64,000 nucleotides of DNA from Roseiarcus sp963709185 (lineage in GTDB: Bacteria > Pseudomonadota > Alphaproteobacteria > Rhizobiales > Beijerinckiaceae). A program made the position numbers and the translations under genes. The notes beneath the pieces are model-generated. The model was given only the letters and a program-made list of their open reading frames with translations, searched no databases and was not told where the DNA came from. This document shows, piece after piece, positions 9,722 to 18,195 of this stretch (its first letter is position 1; every line of letters begins with the position of its first letter). The stretch spans positions 1-64,000 of the forward strand of contig CAVPVQ010000014.1 in NCBI GenBank assembly GCA_963709185.1, written 5' to 3'.

Positions 9722-10933
9722 CTAACGCAACTCCGGCGCCTCGTCAAAAAGGCGGCGGTGCTCGGCGATCGCGAAGCGGTCGGTCATGCCCGCGATATAG
9801 TCTGAGGCCGATCGCGCGCGGTCAGCCTCAGACGCGCCCGCGCCTTCCGCCCATTCGCGCGGCATCGCCTTGGGGTCCGCCATGAAAGCGGCGAACAGCC
9901 GGCGCACCACCTGATCCGCCATCGCCCGCACGCGCGTCACGTCCGTCTGGCGGTACATATTGGCGAACAGAAAGCTCTTGATCTCGGCGTCGGCCGCCGC
10001 GAACGCCGGGGACAGGCCGACGAGCGGGCGTCCCGCCGCGCGCACATCGTCGATCGTGCGCACATCCGCCTCGGCGATGCGCCGCCGGCTTTCCGCGATG
10101 GCGTCCTCGATGAACCCGGTGATGATCCGCCGCCCCAGTTCATGGATCACGCGGGGGCGTTCGAGGCCGGGATGAAGCGCCGCGATCTCGTCGAGCAATC
10201 GGCCGATCCAGGAAACCCCGCGCAACGCCCGTAAATCGAACAGGTCGGCCCGCAGGCCGTCGTCGATGTCGTGGGCGTCATAGGCGATATCGTCGGCGAT
10301 GGACGCCGCCTGCGCCTCCAGGCTGGCGAACGAGGCAAGGTCGAGGCCGAGGCGCTGGTCGCAGGCGACGATCGCCGCCGGCACGCCGCGCGCGCGCCAG
10401 CGGGCCAGCGGCGCCCCGCGCTGGTCGATCAGCGGGCCGTTGTGCTTCACCAGGCCCTCCAACGTCTCGAAGGTCAGGTTGAGCCCGTCGAAATCGGCGT
10501 AGCGGCGCTCGAGTTCGGTCACGATGCGCAGGCCGTGGCTGTTGTGGTCGAAGCCGCCGAACGGCGCCATGCACGCATCCAGGGCCTCCTCGCCGGTATG
10601 GCCGAACGGGGTATGGCCAAGGTCATGGGCGAGCGCGATCGCCTCGGCGAGGTCGTCGTCGAGCGCCAGAGCCTTGGCCAGCGCGCGGGCGATCTGCGCG
10701 ACTTCGATGGTGTGGGTCAGGCGGGTGCGGAAGTGGTCGCCTTCGTAGAGCACGAAGACCTGCGTCTTGTGAGCGAGGCGGCGGAAGGCGGTGGAATGGA
10801 CGATGCGGTCGCGGTCGCGCTGGAAAGGCGTGCGTGTCGGCGATGGCGCTTCCAGGTGGAGGCGCCCGCGCGAAGCGCCGGGGTCGGCCGCGTAGGGCGC
10901 CCGGTAGCCGCCCGTCTGCTCGCTGCCCTGCAT
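9722..10933 (-). CDS. Deoxyguanosinetriphosphate triphosphohydrolase-like protein (HD domain)
   Basis: The 403-residue product is a dNTP triphosphohydrolase of the HD superfamily, splitting dNTPs into deoxynucleoside and triphosphate. It shows RDRDRIVHSTAFRRLAHKTQVF, the metal-binding HD signature (RLTHTIEVAQIAR with IALAHDLGHTPFGHTGE) and ADDIAYDAHDIDDGLRA. I start at 10933 (MQGSEQTGGYRAPYAADP), where the sequence becomes family-like and AGGG lies 6 bases upstream. ATG at 10954 is an alternative. It is divergent from erpA by about 90 bases and upstream of argS. Confidence 0.92.
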   Translation of the reverse strand: MQGSEQTGGYRAPYAADPGASRGRLHLEAPSPTRTPFQRDRDRIVHSTAFRRLAHKTQVFVLYEGDHFRTRLTHTIEVAQIARALAKALALDDDLAEAIALAHDLGHTPFGHTGEEALDACMAPFGGFDHNSHGLRIVTELERRYADFDGLNLTFETLEGLVKHNGPLIDQRGAPLARWRARGVPAAIVACDQRLGLDLASFASLEAQAASIADDIAYDAHDIDDGLRADLFDLRALRGVSWIGRLLDEIAALHPGLERPRVIHELGRRIITGFIEDAIAESRRRIAEADVRTIDDVRAAGRPLVGLSPAFAAADAEIKSFLFANMYRQTDVTRVRAMADQVVRRLFAAFMADPKAMPREWAEGAGASEADRARSASDYIAGMTDRFAIAEHRRLFDEAPELR

Positions 10934-11022
10934 CCGTCGCCCTTCAGCGAGCATTGAACCGCGCCCGCACAATCTCTATCTTAGCGCCGCCGGGGCAAGC
11001 GCCCCGCGTCAACGAGAGCAGA

Positions 11023-11376
11023 ATGAGCCAGGCCCTTTCCTCTACAAGCGATTCGCCGGCGGTGTCGATGAGCGCCAGCGCCGCCCAACGGCTGCGCAAG
11101 ATTTTGGGCGCCGAGGATGGCGCGGCGCTTCGCATCTCAGTCAAGGGCGGCGGCTGCTCGGGTTTTCAATACGCGTTCGATATCGACAAGGCGCGCGCCG
11201 CGGACGATCTCGTTATCGAGCGCGACGGCGCGGTGATCCTCGTCGATTCCGTGTCGCTTGAATATATGAAGGGCTCCGAGGTCGATTTCGTCGACGATCT
11301 CATGGGGCAATCGTTCAAGGTGAAGAACCCCAATGCGGTCGCGTCCTGCGGCTGCGGCGTCAGCTTCACGGTGTGA
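11023..11376 (+). CDS. erpA: Iron-sulfur cluster insertion protein (ErpA/HesB family)
   Basis: The 117-residue A-type carrier delivers Fe-S clusters to apoproteins in the cytoplasm. The three cluster-ligand cysteines are present: one in ISVKGGGCSGFQYAFD and two in the C-terminal ASCGCGVSF. An extra N-terminal stretch (MSQALSSTSDSPAVS) precedes the domain start at MSASAAQRLRKIL. It is transcribed divergently from the dGTPase gene, the usual arrangement in alphaproteobacteria. Confidence 0.93.
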   Translation: MSQALSSTSDSPAVSMSASAAQRLRKILGAEDGAALRISVKGGGCSGFQYAFDIDKARAADDLVIERDGAVILVDSVSLEYMKGSEVDFVDDLMGQSFKVKNPNAVASCGCGVSFTV

Positions 11377-11397
11377 GCCGGCGGGCGGCGGCGCCCG

Positions 11398-12612
11398 CTA
11401 TTTCTTCAGGACTTTTGGAATCCGGGCCGCCTCCAGTCGCGCGACCTTGGGCAGGCCCGAGCCCAGCAGCGGGCGTAGATAGTCCGCGAAGGCCGCCGTA
11501 ACGTCGTTGCCGGCCGGGGCGATCAATGCATCCTCCATCACGCGCGTCTTGCCGGCGACGTCGCCAAGCGCAATCAGCGGATAGTCGACCTGATAGTCGC
11601 CGATGCGCCGGATCGAAACAGAGCCGTCGCGGTCGCCGCGAATGCCGTATTCCACCGCCTTCCGACCGACCTCGCGCGCTTCGCGTTGATCGACGTCGGA
11701 CACGCAGCCGGCGAACGAGCGCTGCAGATAGCCAAATGTGTCGCCGCGCACCCGTTTGATGCCAAGCTTGGACTTGATTTCCTCGCAGAGCAGGTCGGCG
11801 AGCGCGCCGGTGCCGGACAATTGCACATTGCCATGCGCGTCCTTCTCGACCGCGCCGGCGAGCCTGGTGATGATCGCCATCCCCTTCTCGTCGTGAATCC
11901 CTTCAGAAGCTGCGATGATGCAGCGCCCGTGGCGATCGAACGCAGCCTTCACGTCCGAGAGAAAACGGTCGGTGTCGAAGGTGCGCTCCGGCAGGTAGAT
12001 CAGGTGCGGGCCGTCGCCGGGAAAGGCGCGCGCCAGCGCCGAGGCCGCCGTGAGAAAGCCGGCGTGGCGGCCCATGATAACAGCGCAATAGACGCCCCTC
12101 AGCGCGGCGTTGTCGAGATTGACCCCCATGAACGCCTGCGTCACGAACCGCGCGGCCGACGGAAACCCCGGCGTGTGGTCGTTGCCGACGAGATCGTTGT
12201 CGATGGTCTTCGGGATGTGCATGGCGCGAAGGGGGTAGCCGATCTTGTTCGCCTCTTCGCTGACGATGCGCACCGTGTCGGAGGAATCGTTGCCGCCGAT
12301 GTAGTGGAACTGGGTGATTTCGTGCGCCTTGAGGACCGCGAAAATCTCCTGGCAATATTTCAAGTCGGGCTTGTCGCGCGTCGAGCCCAGGGCGGCGGAC
12401 GGCGTCGCCGCGACAGCTTCGAGATTGGCGTCGCTCTCCCGCCCGAGATCGACGAGGTCTTCGTTGACGATGCCGCGCACGCCATAGGCCGCGCCATAGA
12501 CCGCGCCGACCTCGGAATAGCGCCGCGCCTCCTGCACCACGCCGACCAGCGACTGGTTGATCACCGCGGTCGGGCCGCCGCCCTGGGCGACCAGAATTTT
12601 CTGCAACGCCAT
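11398..12612 (-). CDS. pfp: 6-phosphofructokinase, PPi-type
   Basis: This glycolytic/gluconeogenic enzyme phosphorylates fructose 6-phosphate reversibly. The 404-residue protein begins MALQKILVAQGGGPTAVINQSL and has GGNDSSDTV and the IPKTIDNDL loop. Lysine in PKTIDND, where ATP-dependent enzymes have glycine, and Asn-Asp in GGND are characteristic of pyrophosphate-dependent PFKs. The start at 12612 has an AGAGGG ribosome site; a longer frame from 12801 is basic and unlike the family. It ends 21 bases from the end of erpA, convergently. Confidence 0.9.
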   Translation of the reverse strand: MALQKILVAQGGGPTAVINQSLVGVVQEARRYSEVGAVYGAAYGVRGIVNEDLVDLGRESDANLEAVAATPSAALGSTRDKPDLKYCQEIFAVLKAHEITQFHYIGGNDSSDTVRIVSEEANKIGYPLRAMHIPKTIDNDLVGNDHTPGFPSAARFVTQAFMGVNLDNAALRGVYCAVIMGRHAGFLTAASALARAFPGDGPHLIYLPERTFDTDRFLSDVKAAFDRHGRCIIAASEGIHDEKGMAIITRLAGAVEKDAHGNVQLSGTGALADLLCEEIKSKLGIKRVRGDTFGYLQRSFAGCVSDVDQREAREVGRKAVEYGIRGDRDGSVSIRRIGDYQVDYPLIALGDVAGKTRVMEDALIAPAGNDVTAAFADYLRPLLGSGLPKVARLEAARIPKVLKK

Positions 12613-12820
12613 GAAATCAGCCCTCTTCTGGAGCTCGCCGGCGCAATTCGCCAAAGCGACGAGGCGCCGCGCCGCCCTGCCCCGCCGCCGGCCGCGGCAA
12701 GCCGCGACCTTCCCGTAGCGAAATTGGCGTCGCCGATCAACGCCGTTCGCCCGCTGCGACGGCTCTTGCCTCGCGCGCCGCGGTTCGCTATCTAGCCGCA
12801 CTTCCCATGCGCACGCCGCT

Positions 12821-12894
12821 TGGGGGATAGTTCAACGGTAGAACTGCGGACTCTGACTCCGTCAATCTTGGTTCGAATCCAGGTCCCCCAGCCA
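12821..12894 (+). tRNA. tRNA-Gln (CTG anticodon)
   Basis: The 74-base cloverleaf starts TGGGGGATAGTTCAACGGTA and ends in an encoded CCA. The acceptor stem pairs TGGGGGA with TCCCCCA, the anticodon loop reads ACTCTGACT (anticodon CTG, glutamine), and the T-loop is GTTCGAATC. Its 3' 45 bases are duplicated at 33,246-33,290, so it is the chromosomal attachment site of the island that follows. Confidence 0.95.
12850..12894 (+). repeat. attL: island direct repeat in the tRNA-Gln 3' end
   Basis: These 45 bases, from the anticodon arm through CCA, are identical to 33,246-33,290. The identity stops sharply on both sides. This is the classic footprint of a tyrosine integrase using the 3' half of a tRNA gene; the island copy restores the tRNA here. 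Confidence 0.93.
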
Positions 12895-12921
12895 CTTGAT
12901 ATTGTTATGTTTTCTCGCTCA

Positions 12922-12946
12922 GGCCGCTCCGTTTGGCGGCCTTTTT
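12922..12946 (+). terminator. Rho-independent terminator downstream of tRNA-Gln
   Basis: A GGCCGC stem, a loop of 8 bases and GCGGCC are followed by TTTTT, starting 28 bases after the tRNA. It lies inside the island, so the island supplies its own terminator behind the tRNA it integrated into. Confidence 0.75.
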
Positions 12947-13020
12947 ATGTTGCGTCATGTTGCGAGACATTCCACAATATTTTCAATGGTTCCCATTGAC
13001 AGGCGGCAACTCCCTGCGAC

Positions 13021-13704
13021 ATGCCATGCAACATGGGGCTCGCTTACGATTCAAAGCTGTCGGCGCCGGAAGCGAGGTTTGCGATCTTGCCGCAGGCCGT
13101 CGCGTTGGTGTGCCCTCCCGTTGCCGAAGGCGATGCGCGCCGCACCATTACGGATGCGCTCTGCGATGGCCTTTTGGTCGAAGAACCGAGGCCACTTTGG
13201 TCGCTCCGCGAGGCTTCCGACTTTGTTGTCGCAGCAGGAGACCGGGACAAGGATTTTGCCCTTCAGCGGGCCGCTCTGGTCCTGAACCCGCCGCCTGCGT
13301 CGCCGGCGGCCTGGCGTTCGCGGTTCGCTGACTCTCGGGTCGACTGGGAGACAGGCGAAGTCCTGATCCCGATCCGGGATCGTATGCTCGTCGAGACGCC
13401 AATCTTCGATCGCGCGAAACTCCGGGCGCTATTTCAGGGGGCGCCGCTGTCGTCGAATACGAAGCGCGGGGGCGGCCGCCCGCCGGCGGCGGATTGGGAC
13501 GCTGTCAAAGAGATGCTGCGGCTGGAGATCGATCGGCGCGGGCCGCCGGATCGAGAAGGCCCTGCCGATTGGCGAACCGTGACCGATGCGATGAGGTTCG
13601 TCGAAAACGCGCTGCAAAAGCGAGGCGAGCGCGTCATGGAGACCGCCCTTCGGTCGCACGTGTCACGCATCCTTAGAGAGATTGCTGCGGAAACAGGCGC
13701 TTAG
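13021..13704 (+). CDS. Island hypothetical protein, 227 residues
   Basis: I do not recognise the family. The product has an acidic/hydrophobic N-terminal half (EARFAILPQAVALVCPPVAE), a linker with a basic glycine-rich patch (NTKRGGGRPPAADWDAVKEM), and a C-terminal segment predicted to be largely helical (WRTVTDAMRFVENALQKRG, LRSHVSRILREIAAE). It has no signal peptide or membrane segment. As the first gene inside the left attachment site and upstream of the HTH gene, it may be an early or regulatory island gene; that is inference only. Alternative start at 13033. Confidence 0.55.
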   Translation: MPCNMGLAYDSKLSAPEARFAILPQAVALVCPPVAEGDARRTITDALCDGLLVEEPRPLWSLREASDFVVAAGDRDKDFALQRAALVLNPPPASPAAWRSRFADSRVDWETGEVLIPIRDRMLVETPIFDRAKLRALFQGAPLSSNTKRGGGRPPAADWDAVKEMLRLEIDRRGPPDREGPADWRTVTDAMRFVENALQKRGERVMETALRSHVSRILREIAAETGA

Positions 13705-13822
13705 AGGCGGACTGTCGGATTCCTCGAAAACCCTTTCCGAGGGTTTTCGAAGGTTTTCGAGCGACGAAATGTAAACCATCGACACAATCGGCTGTCGTTC
13801 GCAATTATTTGGAGCGACCGAC

Positions 13823-14050
13823 ATGCTGCTTACGGACCAATCGACTACGGCCACGCGCGAATCTGACGTCGTCTGGGGCGCCGCCGAAATCGGGCGCGAA
13901 ATTAATCGCTCCCAGCGCCAGACGTTCTATCTTCTTGAGAGGGGCCTGATCCCCGCCCGCAAGGTCGGGGACATCTGGCAGTCGACGCGCGCTGAGCTCC
14001 GCGCCGCCATGCGCGGCGAAGCGTCGCCCGCCAAAGGGGAGGCCGCTTGA
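13823..14050 (+). CDS. Small helix-turn-helix DNA-binding protein (excisionase/AlpA-like)
   Basis: The 75-residue protein contains a MerR/excisionase-type motif: WGAAEIGREINRSQRQTFYLLERGLIPARKVGDIWQS. This is the layout of helix-turn-helix plus wing seen in Xis/AlpA regulators. GGAG lies 9 bases before ATG. Proteins of this type in integrated elements control excision or early transcription. It is followed closely by 14,210, 14,419 and 14,717 on the same strand, so it probably heads an early operon. Confidence 0.7.
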   Translation: MLLTDQSTTATRESDVVWGAAEIGREINRSQRQTFYLLERGLIPARKVGDIWQSTRAELRAAMRGEASPAKGEAA

Positions 14051-14209
14051 GACATGGCCTCACAAAAGCGAAACCCCGCGCCTGGTGAACGCGGGGCCGC
14101 TCCGAATGATTTTGCAGGGGAGCAAATCGTTCGGAGACTTACCCCAAAAATAGCCGCAACTCAAGCCTGCCCTCGCGCGTCGCCATCGGCTGGCCACAGG
14201 GGGGCGCAT

Positions 14210-14422
14210 ATGAACGCGCGCGCGGCTCGCCGCGTAGATCGCGCCCTTGTCAGCGCTTGCGCGAAAGCCGTCTACCGCGGGCGAGAACTCGCTGGCCATA
14301 TTCATCCTTCAGACGCGGGGTGGATTGCCGAGGGTCCTGACGGCCGCATTCTTGGGTCGTTCGCAAAGGAGAAGGCGGCTGTCGGCGCGGTGCTCAACGC
14401 GTCCATTGGGAGGCGGACATGA
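14210..14422 (+). CDS. Island hypothetical protein, 70 residues
   Basis: The product begins MNARAARRVDRALVSACAKA and contains GWIAEGPDGRILGSFAKEKAA, which looks like a small beta-hairpin domain. A run of G (AGGGGGG) just upstream supports the start at 14210. The frame stays open from 14054 and a longer 122-residue form is possible, but its extra part looks non-coding. It overlaps the next gene by ATGA, which argues for coupled translation. Function unknown. Confidence 0.5.
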   Translation: MNARAARRVDRALVSACAKAVYRGRELAGHIHPSDAGWIAEGPDGRILGSFAKEKAAVGAVLNASIGRRT

Positions 14423-14712
14423 GCGAAGCGCCTCGTCTGCCCTTCGCCGACATGAACGCGGCCGCGTCTCCAACGACTGCATGTGCGCCGCCGCCGCCGC
14501 CGTCGACGGACGATGCTGAATGGTGTTGGCGCGCTAACAGTCCCGACGTCGTCATCGGCTCTCAGCCTGCGACCGCGGTCTACGTCAACCCGTTCGGTGC
14601 CGTCGTCATCCGCCAGGAATCCGCCCTCGGCGAAGACGACCCCTACGTCTACATTCAACCCACGTTCCTTCCGCAGCTCATCGCGGCGCTCCAGCGCTAT
14701 CTGCCGGATTGA
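14419..14712 (+). CDS. Island hypothetical protein, 97 residues
   Basis: The product has a proline run (APPPPPPST) and a conserved-looking C-terminal half, VYVNPFGAVVIRQESALGEDDPYVYIQPTFLPQLIAAL, resembling small phage-encoded proteins of unknown role. It overlaps the previous stop by 4 bases and is followed 4 bases later by the winged-helix gene, so the three form a tight operon. Confidence 0.6.
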   Translation: MSEAPRLPFADMNAAASPTTACAPPPPPSTDDAEWCWRANSPDVVIGSQPATAVYVNPFGAVVIRQESALGEDDPYVYIQPTFLPQLIAALQRYLPD

Positions 14713-14716
14713 CGTC

Positions 14717-15226
14717 ATGGCCAAGGCGCGTGGCCGAAGAAATGCAATCGCCGGGCAGTTCGCCGCCCGGCCGATCGCCATGTTGGAAAGCCCAGCCTAT
14801 CGCGCCTTGAGCCGCGGCGCCCATCAGGTGCTGGCCAGAATCGAGATCGAGCACGCGCATCATGGTGGGGCGGACAATGGCCAATTGCCATGCACATACG
14901 ACGATTTCGAGCGATATGGCCTGCACCGACGTTCGATCGCGCCGGCCGTCCGCGAGCTTGAGGCGCTCGGTTTCATCCGCTTGACGCAGCGCGGTTGCGC
15001 CGGCAACGCGCAATTTCGGCAGCCGAGTTTCTATCGGCTCACCTTCCGCCACACCAAGGACGACACGGGCGATGGATCTCACGAATGGCGCCGAATCGAG
15101 ACGATCGAACAAGCCGAGACGTTGGCGAGCGCCGCGCGCAATGACGCCGACCCGGAGAAGGTTGCTCGCGGCCAACGCAGGGAGGCTGGGCGGACGGCCG
15201 CCAAGAGGCATCTGGCGGCGGTGTAG
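14717..15226 (+). CDS. Winged-helix DNA-binding protein, possible replication or regulatory protein
   Basis: The 169-residue product contains RPIAMLESPAYRALSRGAHQVLARIEIEH, CTYDDFERYGLHRRSIAPAVRELEALGFIRLT and a beta wing (QRGCAGNAQFRQPSFYRLTF). This is the plan of a winged helix related to plasmid/phage replication-initiator N-domains and some regulators. The C-terminus is basic (RREAGRTAAKRHLAAV). About 100 bases after its stop lie four 20-bp palindromic repeats, a plausible binding array for it. The ATG at 14717 is preferred because upstream sequence in this frame is coding for the previous gene in another frame. Confidence 0.6.
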   Translation: MAKARGRRNAIAGQFAARPIAMLESPAYRALSRGAHQVLARIEIEHAHHGGADNGQLPCTYDDFERYGLHRRSIAPAVRELEALGFIRLTQRGCAGNAQFRQPSFYRLTFRHTKDDTGDGSHEWRRIETIEQAETLASAARNDADPEKVARGQRREAGRTAAKRHLAAV

Positions 15227-15329
15227 ATATCCTAGTGTAGAACTCGCCATGCGCCTCCCAACACTGTCCCGATCGGCTCCCAACGGGAGCGCACCGGGAA
15301 GCCGCAGCCATCGTCCAAAAATAAAATTC

Positions 15330-15433
15330 CAGTGGCAGTTTGTGACGCGTTTCAGTGGCAGAAAGTGACACTGAAAACGACATTCCCCAGTGGCAGAAAG
15401 TGCCACTACATCGCCAGTGTAGAAAGTGCCACT
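15330..15433. repeat. Four iteron-like palindromic repeats, AGTGGCA-GAAAG-TGCCACT
   Basis: Units at 15330-15349, 15353-15372, 15388-15407 and 15415-15433 share CAGTGGCAGAAAGTGCCACT. The third unit is a perfect inverted repeat (7-bp arms, 5-bp spacer), the second and fourth have one or two changes, and the first is degenerate. Spacing between units is irregular. Such arrays are usually operator or iteron sites for a dedicated DNA-binding protein; the winged-helix protein upstream is the obvious candidate. Confidence 0.75.
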
Positions 15434-15843
15434 ACTATCTAGATATCGGGCCGGGGCCGCACATCAGACAACCGCTCGGGGCCTGCCATAAGGTCAAAGC
15501 CCACGCTATGTCCCCCTCGCCGGCGTTTCGAGCGCGCCGGGTGCCCCGGCCCGGCCGCCCGCGGAGGAAACGCACGAGCGCGCGCCCAACCGCCCGCAAC
15601 GGGATTGGGACCGCAACCGCGACGCGCCGACTTTTATGAAGTGCTGGCGGCTATATCCGCGCCGGCTCCCGAGCGACAGCCAATCGGCCATCAGAGCAAA
15701 TATTTTGTCGGATAACCTATCCGCTAGTCGCATTTATTTGCAAGCGTTACCAATGGCTAACGAAGTCATGTCGCGACCATGTTGCGTCCGTGTTTCGTCT
15801 GTGCTTTGGGTTGCAAACCGCGACAGATTTTCGCAGCGAGCCT
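15434..15843. other. Non-coding stretch between palindromic repeats and terminase genes
   Basis: About 410 bases hold no credible gene. Short frames on both strands are basic and low-complexity. An AT-richer patch at about 15,690-15,760, unusual for this window, may contain the promoter of the terminase operon. I see no clear hairpin terminator. Confidence 0.35.
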
Positions 15844-16476
15844 ATGCCGACCAGGAAGACCATCGCCTTTCGCCAGACGTGCACGATCTGCCGCCATCCG
15901 GCCCGGCATGAGATCGAAATGCTGCGCGTTTCTGGTTGCTCACTGGACGCGATCGCGGCGAAGATCGACGGCGTGCATCGGGACGCCCTCTGGCGACACA
16001 TGCAAAAGCACGTGTCAATCGAAGCCCGATCGCTCTATCTCGCCGACGTTCCTCTTGCCGAAGTAGCCGAGCGCGCCGCGAAGGAAGGCGGTAGCCTGCT
16101 CAACTATCTCGCCCTTGTCCGGTCAAGCGTCATTCAACAGCTTGTCCTAGCCGCCTCGGTCAACGACGGACATCGCGTCGCGGTGCTGGCCGGCCGGGCG
16201 ACGGAAGTCCTACGCGAGATCGGCCGCATCACCGGCGAGCTGTCGGCGATCGGCAGTCTGACGGTGAACAACAATACCGCCGTGTTCGTCAATTCGGCCG
16301 CCTTCGCCAGGCTGGAGGCGATGCTGCTCGATCGGCTGCGCGGCTTCCCGGACGCCCTGCGCGAGGTTGTGGCGGGCCTTCGTGAGATCGAGGCAGATGA
16401 CGAGCCGGCGGACAGCCGAGGCCATTCCCTGATCACCCTTCCGCATGCGGGAGGCTTCCATGCAGCGGCGGAATGA
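15844..16476 (+). CDS. Putative terminase small subunit (TerS-like), zinc-ribbon/HTH N-terminus
   Basis: The 210-residue protein starts MPTRKTIAFRQTCTICRHPA with a C-x2-C pair. A helix-turn-helix follows (HEIEMLRVSGCSLDAIAAKIDGVHRDALWRHMQKHV), then long helices. Its position immediately before TerL, overlapping it by 17 bases, is where the small terminase subunit, which recognises packaging sites, is normally found. The sequence does not match a named TerS family that I recognise, so the assignment rests on context and the DNA-binding N-terminus. An upstream ATG at 15790 is less likely. Confidence 0.55.
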   Translation: MPTRKTIAFRQTCTICRHPARHEIEMLRVSGCSLDAIAAKIDGVHRDALWRHMQKHVSIEARSLYLADVPLAEVAERAAKEGGSLLNYLALVRSSVIQQLVLAASVNDGHRVAVLAGRATEVLREIGRITGELSAIGSLTVNNNTAVFVNSAAFARLEAMLLDRLRGFPDALREVVAGLREIEADDEPADSRGHSLITLPHAGGFHAAAE

Positions 16477-17845
16477 TGCGAGCGCGTTTGGACGCCTGGC
16501 CGACACGCTCGCCGGCGACTGGACGCTGCAGGCGAGGCCGTCGCAGCTTCCGCCGCTTGGCGACTGGTGGTTCGTATGGCTCATCCTGGCCGGGCGCGGC
16601 TTCGGGAAAACGCGCGCCGGGTCGGAGACGGTGCGCCTGCAGAAGCTCGCGGGCTGCACGCGCATGGCGATCGTCGGTGCGACGGCGGCCGACGTCCGCG
16701 ACACGATGGTTGAAGGGGCGAGCGGCGTCCTTGCGACGTCGCCGAAGCACGACCGGCCGGAGTATGAGCCGAGCAAGCGGCGGCTCACCTGGCCGAACGG
16801 CGCCATCGCGACAACCTACTCCGCGGACGAGCCGGAGCGACTGCGCGGGCCGGAACATGACTTCGTCTGGGCGGACGAGCTTGCGGCGTGGAATTACCCG
16901 GAGGCATGGGATCAGGCGATGTTCGGGCTGCGGCGGGGCAAGCGGCCGCGGGCCATTGTCACCACGACGCCGAAGCCGACGAAAATCATTCGAGGGCTCG
17001 TTGACCGCGAGGGCAAGGACGTCTTCGTAACGCGCGGTTCGACGTTCGAGAATGCGGCGAATCTGGCGCCGTCATTTTTGTCCGAGATCACGAAGAGGTA
17101 TCAGGGGACGCGGCTTGGCCGGCAGGAATTGCAGGCGGAAATTCTCGACGACGTCCCCGGCAGTTTGTGGCAACGGGAATGGATCGACCGCGCTCGCCGC
17201 GAGCGCGCGCCGGAATTGAAGCAAATCGTTGTGGCGATCGATCCGGCGGTTAAGAGCGGCGAGGATTCCGACGAGACGGGGATCATCGTCGCCGGCGTCG
17301 GGCATGACGATCGCGGCTACGTGCTCGAGGATCTCAGCGGGCGATATGCTCCCCATGAGTGGGCGCGTGTCGCCGTCGCTGCGTATCATCGCCATGAAGC
17401 CGATCGGATCGTTGCCGAAGTGAACAACGGCGGAGAAATGGTGGAGCAGGTGCTGCGCCAGGTGGATGCGACGGCGGCGTTTCGCGCCGTTCACGCTTCG
17501 CGCGGCAAGGTGGTGCGCGCCGAGCCGATCGCCGCCTTATACGAGCAGGGGCGCATCCACCATGTAGGCGCGTTGGAGGTGCTCGAGGACCAGATGTGCG
17601 CCTTCACGACGGACTTCGACCGCGGGCGCGCCGGCTACAGCCCGGACAGGGTCGACGCGTTGGTCTGGGTGTTCACCGAGTTGATGTTGGGCGTCGTCCA
17701 GGACGTTCCGATCGTGGCGCCGATCATCCTGAGACCGGCGCACTCGAATCGATATTTCCCGGAATCGTCGACATTCACCGGCGGCGCCGAGGCGCGGGTC
17801 GCGGCCGATCGCCGCTCGAGCGGTTTTACGATCAGGAGGGCTTGA
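16460..17845 (+). CDS. Phage terminase large subunit
   Basis: TerL is the ATP-driven DNA-packaging motor and headful nuclease. The 461-residue product has an N-terminal ATPase with Walker A LAGRGFGKTRAG (about residues 43-54) and Walker B HDFVWADELAAW (about 133-144). A motif III-like IVTTTPKPTKI follows. The C-terminal RNase H-like nuclease has its first aspartate in IVVAIDPAVKSG and a late one in SPDRVDALVW. The length is full and no frameshift is seen. The GGGAGG site 5 bases before 16460 fixes the start. It is one of only two or three structural/packaging genes left in this island, with no portal gene following. Confidence 0.9.
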   Translation: MQRRNDASAFGRLADTLAGDWTLQARPSQLPPLGDWWFVWLILAGRGFGKTRAGSETVRLQKLAGCTRMAIVGATAADVRDTMVEGASGVLATSPKHDRPEYEPSKRRLTWPNGAIATTYSADEPERLRGPEHDFVWADELAAWNYPEAWDQAMFGLRRGKRPRAIVTTTPKPTKIIRGLVDREGKDVFVTRGSTFENAANLAPSFLSEITKRYQGTRLGRQELQAEILDDVPGSLWQREWIDRARRERAPELKQIVVAIDPAVKSGEDSDETGIIVAGVGHDDRGYVLEDLSGRYAPHEWARVAVAAYHRHEADRIVAEVNNGGEMVEQVLRQVDATAAFRAVHASRGKVVRAEPIAALYEQGRIHHVGALEVLEDQMCAFTTDFDRGRAGYSPDRVDALVWVFTELMLGVVQDVPIVAPIILRPAHSNRYFPESSTFTGGAEARVAADRRSSGFTIRRA

Positions 17846-18105
17846 TGACCACAGTTGACGAAGCACGTGCGACGGTAAAAAAACTCACCGCCCGGCTCGG
17901 CGTTGTGCGCGAGCGCGAGATCGAGCTCGGCAAGGAGCGCCAGCGGCTTTCGTTTGCCGCCGAGACCGGCGACCAGAAGGCGCGCAAGGCGCTTGACGCG
18001 GCGAACGCCGCTCACCGTCGGCTTCGCCGCGATCGCACCGTGAGCAGCACCGGCCGCTTCGACGGCTCGAGCATGCCGACGAGCCCGGACTATGCCTACA
18101 CGTGA
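17845..18105 (+). CDS. Small coiled-coil phage protein
   Basis: The 86-residue protein begins MTTVDEARATVKKLTARLGVVRERE. It is mostly a charged helix with heptad-like spacing, ending in a loose tail (SSMPTSPDYAYT). It overlaps the TerL stop by one base (TGATG) and has an AGGAGGG ribosome site, so it is translated with terminase. Function unknown; scaffold- or packaging-accessory proteins in this position are often of this type, which is inference. Confidence 0.65.
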   Translation: MTTVDEARATVKKLTARLGVVREREIELGKERQRLSFAAETGDQKARKALDAANAAHRRLRRDRTVSSTGRFDGSSMPTSPDYAYT

Positions 18106-18195
18106 GCACAATCAAATGGGACGGGCGTGGGGTGAGGTTGCTCGACGGGAATAATCGATGAATATCGAAACAGCTCTGCTAACGACGATCGCTGC

